DNA of 64,000 nt, taken from assembly GCF_000328475.2 (NCBI RefSeq), contig NC_026479.1, positions 1,054,001-1,118,000 of the forward strand. Reading direction: 5' to 3'. Source of the stretch: Mycosarcoma maydis. Its lineage: Eukaryota; Basidiomycota; Ustilaginomycetes; Ustilaginales. The notes beneath the pieces were generated by a model. That model saw nothing but the letters and a program-made list of their open reading frames with translations, was not told the origin of the DNA and ran no database searches. Positions 59,312 to 64,000 of this stretch are shown here, one piece after another. Each line of letters opens with the position of its first letter. The first letter of the stretch is position 1. Position numbers and translations under genes: made by a program.

Positions 59312-61078
59312 TTATTGCGACTCCTTGGCAGCTTCGTCTCGCAGCAATCGTCGGAGAATCTTGCCCGAAGGACTATTAGCGTGTTCAAAAATGAAGACAA
59401 GTCAGGACGTCAGCAGTCTGCAGATTGATTCCATGAAGAAACTATGCCCTTGCCAATCGACATACCTCTTGGGGATCTCTTCCAGCACCTTGACACCGCC
59501 GCGAAGGCGTTTGTGGTTAGCTACCTTTTTCGCAGTCCACTCGATGATCTCTTTCGCCACCGCTTCTGGATCTTCGTTCTTAGCGACCTCTTCCTTTAGC
59601 ACAACATACGCTCGTGGCAATTCGGTTGCCTGCGCCTTGTTATACACTCCAATTACAGCCACGTCGGCAATCTTGGGGTGCGACAAGAGCGTCGCTTCCA
59701 GCTCGGCAGGAGGCACCTGGAAGCCCTTGTACTTGATGAGCTCCTTCTTGCGGTCAACGATCCAGAAATAGTTGTTCTTCATGATGGCAATGTCGCCCGT
59801 CTTGAACCAGCCGTCCGGAGTGATGCAGTCGTCGGTTGCCTCCTTGTTGTTGAGGTAGCCCTTCATGATGGTAGGGCCACGCACCCAGAATTCGCCGGGC
59901 TTGCCATTCTCGCCCTGCTCGAAACCGACATCGTTGCCATCGTCATCCACCAATCGTCCCTCTACACCAGCAATGAGTCGTCCACAAGTACCCATGTGAG
60001 CATGGTAGTCTTCCGGCTTGGCGAACGTCGCCGTTGGCGAAGTCTCGCTTAGTCCCCAGCCTTGCGTGACGCGCAACCCAGGATGCGCAGCTTCCACTTC
60101 CATACTCAGCTCGGTTCCAAGCGGTGCTGCACCAGACATGACCCACTTGAGACTCTTGAGGTCGTACTTCTTTGCGCGCGGATCCTTTGCCAGCAGAACC
60201 AGAATCGGCGGCACCACGTAGCTGATGTTGCACTTGAACTTTTCCACCGCGGCGCAAAACACGCCCAGGTCAAACTTGGGCACTACGACACACTCGGCTC
60301 CGATGTAGACGCCCTTACACATAAATTTGGCCAATCCAAAGATGTGGTAGAAGGGCAGCACGCCAATGTAGCGGTCATTGGGGCTGATAGCATCTCCGAA
60401 TGTGTGGACGATAGCGGTGGTAACTGCGGTCATGTTACCGTGTACCAGCTGGACGCCCTTGGGTTTGCCACTCGTACCGCTCGAGAATACAATAAAGGCA
60501 TCCTCAGTGCGGTCGTCGACCACCTTGTGTGTCTCGAGACGGTCGTCGCCGAGCAGCGTTCGTGCGTCTTGCTCGCCCTTGTCGTCCTTCTTGAGGCTAT
60601 CGCCGTCATCCAAGATCCAAAGACGGTTCTGACCATTTGTGGACTTGAGGCTCACCTTTGCGAGCTCCAGTCCGTCTCGCACCGTGTTGAGAACGCTCTG
60701 GTGGCAGAAAATGTACTCGATCTCAGCTTGTTGAACTGGATGAACGAGTTCTTCGGCTCCATATGCTGGGTTCAGGGGAACCAGCACCACGCCTGCGCAT
60801 AGACCAGCATGGACGACCCAAGGGTATGCGGTGCTGTTGGGAGAGATGATGCCAATCCTCGCTCCAGGCCTCAAGCCAAGCTTGTTCCGCAAGGCGTATG
60901 CGAGTCGTCGCGAATCATCGTAAAGCTGCTTGCGCGTGATTTTTTTGCCGTCTAGTCGATAAAAGACTGGCTTGTTCTCATCCACCTTGTTCGGATTGCT
61001 GTGGAGGAAGTCGAACAAGTTGCCGCGCTGCACGCGTGGCGGATCCGGTTCGAGCGACTTGAGGATCTGAGGCGCCAT
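59312..61078 (-). CDS. Acyl-CoA synthetase / 4-coumarate-CoA ligase-like adenylate-forming enzyme
   Basis: Activates a carboxylic acid as an acyl-adenylate and then its CoA thioester. The ANL fold is complete: P-loop FSSGTSGKPKG, the A4-A5 region ending GWGLSETSP, the GDIAIM...WIVDRKKELIKYKGFQVPPAELE hinge region, and the catalytic C-terminal lysine. That lysine is only recovered by splicing: GTATGT at 59465 and CTAATAG ending at 59373 bound a 93-nt intron, joining EEIPK to SPSGKILRRLLRDEAAKESQ, stop at 59312-59314. The spliced protein is 557 residues. The 4CL-like subgroup acts on aromatic or fatty acids; the substrate is not readable. The C-terminus ESQ is not a typical peroxisomal PTS1, unlike many fungal relatives. 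A TATA-like element lies about 70 bp upstream. Confidence 0.92.
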
Positions 61079-61148
61079 ATCGGTGACTTTGAGAGAAAGC
61101 TCGAGGGTGGGTAGAAATGCGGACGATCAGCAAGGTCGAGGTGGGTGG

Positions 61149-61156
61149 TTTATAAA
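61149..61156 (-). promoter_or_regulatory. TATA-like element upstream of the CoA-ligase gene
   Basis: TTTATAAA, a palindromic TATA-type sequence, lies 71-78 bp before the ATG at 61078, a plausible core-promoter distance. Supported by position and sequence only. Confidence 0.4.
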
Positions 61157-61935
61157 CGAGAGAATACTGCGCAAGCTTACTATGAAGTGGCAGTAAAGCG
61201 GGGAAAAGGAGCATGTGGCAAGTGGTGGGGTCCAACTCAAACGTCTCTCTGCAAGTAGCCGCTCGTGATTCGTGATTCAATTCGGCGCCCGTAGTCTTGA
61301 TGAGATTCGAGATTCAAGATTATGATTTATGATTCGTGCTTCGTGATTTGCACAGACGAGCTCCAACTTTCACTGTAACTTTTCCTGCACTCTTTCATCT
61401 CTTGCGTGCGGCATGCGGCTGTGAGCGGTGATGTTTGGATAAACTTCTGGCAAGCTCGTAAGGCAACACCGCGCGCGTCGGGATGGGTTCCGTGGTTGTC
61501 GAGCCAAAAATCAAGGCGTGACACGCACGACGGTAACCAACTCACTACTATCACGAGTCACGAGCCAGCGGTGTACCGGCAAACCGGGGTTGTTTCTCGC
61601 CTGAACTTAGGCCAATTTAACCGGGACCGCGGACCGTTCTGCCGTTTGTTAGAGCGTTAGCGCTCCAAACAGGTATAAAACGTTCTGGTATCCTCTTTTC
61701 GTCGCTGACTTACAAGGGTTACCAGCAGTCGCGAATACAGCACCCGTTCGAGCCGCAAGCTTTAGGCTCGGCTTCATTTCAGGAACCTTGACACCCAATC
61801 GCATTGCGTGCCACAAGTACCGACGTTTGTTCAGATCATCGAGCACGACTGCTGTGCTATCACATTAATCCGAGCTAACACTATCTCAGAGCTTAGGACA
61901 CATCGACCACAAGTTGGCACGCACTGAGCTGCAGC

Positions 61936-61963
61936 GTGAAGCGTGAAGCGTGAAGCGTGAAGC
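61936..61963. repeat. Tandem 7-bp repeat (GTGAAGC)4
   Basis: Four adjoining copies of GTGAAGC lie about 55 bp beyond the SDH1 stop codon on its 3' side. The unit length equals that of the TCGTGAN family but the sequence differs. Confidence 0.85.
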
Positions 61964-62018
61964 GGGTCAAGACATCGATTTCAATGCAGGAAGCGTCGCA
62001 AAATATGTGTAATACAGC

Positions 62019-63983
62019 TCAGTACTGGCGCTTGAAGGGGGGAACGGGCTTGCACTCGGCCTCATCGAGGGTCGTGCTAATGACACCTCGGTAGTCGAGC
62101 TTGACCTTGTCGCCGGTGCCCTCGTGCTGCCAGGACAGAGTGTGACGCATCCATTGCTCGTCATCTCGGTCAGGGTAGTCCTCACGAGCATGAGCACCCC
62201 TTGACTCCTTTCGGGCAGCAGCCGAGTGCATGGTCTGAGTTGCGCAGGTCAGCAGGTTCTTGAGCTCGAGCGTTTCAACCAGATCCGAGTTCCAGATCAT
62301 GGAGCGGTCCTGAATCGAGACATCGGGGAAGGTCGAGTACACCTTGTCGATCTTCTCGACACCCTCGTCGAGCGTCTTCTGCGTACGGAACACAGCGGCG
62401 TCAGACTGCATGACACGCTGCATGTCGTTGCGGATATCAGCGGTGGTCTTGGTGCCGTTGGCGTTTCGCACCCAGTCGAGGTCGTTGATTGACTTGGCAC
62501 CCGCGTCACCCTTGAGCTCCTTGTGCGGCTTACCGGGATCGAGGTTCTCCTTGATGTGGTTGGCACAAGCACGACCAAAGACGACAATGTCAAGCAACGA
62601 GTTGGCACCCAGACGGTTAGCGCCATGCACCGACACACATGCAGTCTCACCGGCGGCATAGAGACCAGGAACGATCTTGTCCTCGCCGTTGGGGCCCTTG
62701 GTGATCACCTCACCGGTGTACTTGGTGGGGATACCACCCATGTTGTAGTGCACCGTAGGAAGCACAGGAATAGGCTCCTTGGTGACATCAACACCGGCAA
62801 AGATGGCGGCGGTCTCCGAGATACCAGGGAGACGCTCGTGGAGAACCTCGGGCGGCAAGTGCGAGAGCTGCAGGTAGATGTGATCCTTCTCGGGGCCAAC
62901 ACCACGGCCCTCACGGATCTCGATAGTCATGGAACGCGAGACAACGTCACGCGAGGCAAGATCCTTGGCGGTAGGAGCATATCGCTCCATGAATCGCTCA
63001 CCCTCCGAGTTGAGCAGGTAACCACCCTCACCACGCGAACCCTCGGTGATCAAGCAACCAGCACCGTAGATACCGGTAGGGTGGAACTGAACGAACTCGA
63101 GATCTTGCAGGGGAAGCCCAGCACGCGAGACCATAGCCATACCGTCACCAGTGCACGTGTGAGCCGAAGTGGCAGAGAAGTAAGCACGTCCGTAACCACC
63201 GGTGGCAAGAACGGTCTTGTGAGCACGGAAGCGGTGAATGGTGCCGTCCTCCATGTTGAGTGCAGTAACACCGACGCACTCGCCGTCCTCCATGATCAAG
63301 TCGAGGGCAAAGTACTCGATAAAGAAGTTTGTGTTGTGTCGAAGCGACTGACCATACAGGGTGTGCAGCATGGCGTGACCAGTTCGGTCAGCGGCAGCGG
63401 CACATCGGTACGCCTGACCACCCTTGCCGTAGTTGAGCGACTGACCACCGAAAGCTCGCTGGTAGATCTTGCCGTCCTTGGTTCGGGAGAAGGGGAGACC
63501 GAAGTGCTCGAGCTCAATAACAGTACGCGGAGCCTCACGACACATGTAGTGAATGGCGTCCTGGTCACCGAGCCAGTCGGAGCCCTTGACAGTGTCGTAC
63601 ATGTGCCACCGCCAGTCATCCTCGGTCATGTTTCCAAGCGCGGCGTTGATACCGCCCTGGGCGGCAACGGTGTGCGAACGGGTAGGGAAGAGCTTGGTGA
63701 TACAAGCAGTGTTGAGACCGGCCTCAGCAAGACCGAAGGCGGCACGGAGACCAGAGCCACCGGCACCGACAACGATAGCATCGTACTCATGGTCAATGAC
63801 AGGGTAACCCTTGGCGGCGTCAAGTGGGGTGGCGGCCTCCTTAGCACGGAGAGGCTGAGAAGCAATGATGCGCGATGCCTTGGGGGTGGAGTGGAAGCCA
63901 GCGACTCGGTGCGAAGGGGTGACAAGGCTAGAGGAAGAAGGCGCACGCGCAACGGCGCGCGAGAGCGACCTTGCGAAGATCAT
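62019..63983 (-). CDS. SDH1: Succinate dehydrogenase flavoprotein subunit, mitochondrial
   Basis: Catalytic FAD subunit of respiratory complex II, oxidising succinate to fumarate in the TCA cycle. The 654 residues match the family (yeast 640, human 664). The first 45 residues are Arg/Ser/Ala-rich without acidic residues, a typical matrix targeting sequence ([14 protein letters not shown]). Next come the FAD-binding GAGGSG (73-78), the covalent FAD histidine His104 in [28 protein letters not shown], the active-site region [24 protein letters not shown], the [20 protein letters not shown] block and the C-terminal [19 protein letters not shown]. The ATG at 63983 has a good context (ATCACCATGA). 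The promoter lies outside the window. This is the most confidently identified protein here. Confidence 0.97.
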   Translation of the reverse strand: MIFARSLSRAVARAPSSSSLVTPSHRVAGFHSTPKASRIIASQPLRAKEAATPLDAAKGYPVIDHEYDAIVVGAGGSGLRAAFGLAEAGLNTACITKLFPTRSHTVAAQGGINAALGNMTEDDWRWHMYDTVKGSDWLGDQDAIHYMCREAPRTVIELEHFGLPFSRTKDGKIYQRAFGGQSLNYGKGGQAYRCAAAADRTGHAMLHTLYGQSLRHNTNFFIEYFALDLIMEDGECVGVTALNMEDGTIHRFRAHKTVLATGGYGRAYFSATSAHTCTGDGMAMVSRAGLPLQDLEFVQFHPTGIYGAGCLITEGSRGEGGYLLNSEGERFMERYAPTAKDLASRDVVSRSMTIEIREGRGVGPEKDHIYLQLSHLPPEVLHERLPGISETAAIFAGVDVTKEPIPVLPTVHYNMGGIPTKYTGEVITKGPNGEDKIVPGLYAAGETACVSVHGANRLGANSLLDIVVFGRACANHIKENLDPGKPHKELKGDAGAKSINDLDWVRNANGTKTTADIRNDMQRVMQSDAAVFRTQKTLDEGVEKIDKVYSTFPDVSIQDRSMIWNSDLVETLELKNLLTCATQTMHSAAARKESRGAHAREDYPDRDDEQWMRHTLSWQHEGTGDKVKLDYRGVISTTLDEAECKPVPPFKRQY

Positions 63984-64000
63984 GGTGATGTGGTTCGACG

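Larger units (their letters stand above)
61079..62018. other. Tandem intergenic region CoA ligase/SDH1
   Basis: About 940 bp: promoter of the CoA ligase and 3' region of SDH1. ATTCGTGATT occurs at 61268-61277, with a degenerate copy near 61330. A GTGAAGC tandem repeat is at 61936-61963. No gene is seen. Confidence 0.55.

Noticed and set aside
1..64000. Biosynthetic gene cluster (oxygenase, transporter, CoA ligase, hydrolase)
   Set aside because: The candidate enzymes are 55 kb apart, separated by housekeeping genes, and there is no backbone synthase or pathway regulator.

Overview
This is nuclear DNA of a basidiomycete fungus, most probably a smut of the Ustilaginaceae (Ustilago/Sporisorium type). 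The reasons are: large, almost intron-free genes with GC-rich codon use; short introns of about 70-100 bp where introns occur; an intron-containing tRNA gene; fungal protein families throughout (Gea-type Arf exchange factor, BtaB-BtaA fused betaine-lipid synthase, Tvp38, Atg2, fungal SRP68); and a very characteristic intergenic word built on TCGTGAN heptamers. The species cannot be fixed from the sequence alone. There is one 100-N scaffold gap (26059-26158).

Layout, left to right: a 2-oxoglutarate/Fe(II) oxygenase (+); a sugar/inositol-type MFS transporter (-); an intron-containing tRNA-Arg(TCT) (+); SRP68 (-); betaine-lipid synthase BTA1 (+); TVP38 (-); GINS subunit PSF2 (+); a giant PH/RasGEF/RhoGAP signalling protein (-); a Sec7-domain Gea/GBF1 protein (+, promoter side broken by the gap); spliceosome factor AAR2 (-); a small nuclear-type charged protein (+); a leaderless GH5 glucanase-like protein (+); ATG2 (-); a 1314-residue mostly disordered protein (+); a TBC Rab-GAP (-); CDC50/LEM3 flippase subunit (+); a dienelactone-hydrolase/NTF2-like fusion (-); a 4CL-like acyl-CoA ligase (-); and mitochondrial SDH1 (-), complete and ending just inside the right edge.

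The genes are mostly housekeeping and are not a biosynthetic cluster. Many act on membranes: ER targeting (SRP68), lipid synthesis (BTA1, CoA ligase), VTT protein TVP38, bridge-type lipid transfer (ATG2), flippase subunit (CDC50), Arf and Rab control (Gea, TBC) and Ras/Rho control. I see no evidence that this grouping is more than chance. Orientation alternates strongly: seven convergent pairs have mostly short gaps (101 bp to about 0.9 kb), while divergent pairs are separated by up to about 2 kb.

The most distinctive unexplained structure is non-coding. A heptamer TCGTGAN, tandem or inverted into the 13-bp palindromes TCGTGA-N-TCACGA and TCACGA-N-TCGTGA, recurs in nearly every promoter-side intergenic region and is almost absent from coding and short convergent regions. 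No transposon, CRISPR array or rRNA was seen. Several gene models needed correction by reading splice sites: BTA1 (intron 10819-10915), the CoA ligase (intron 59373-59465, restoring its catalytic lysine), SRP68 (likely first intron 8316-8386), and the transporter, whose first exon is unresolved.
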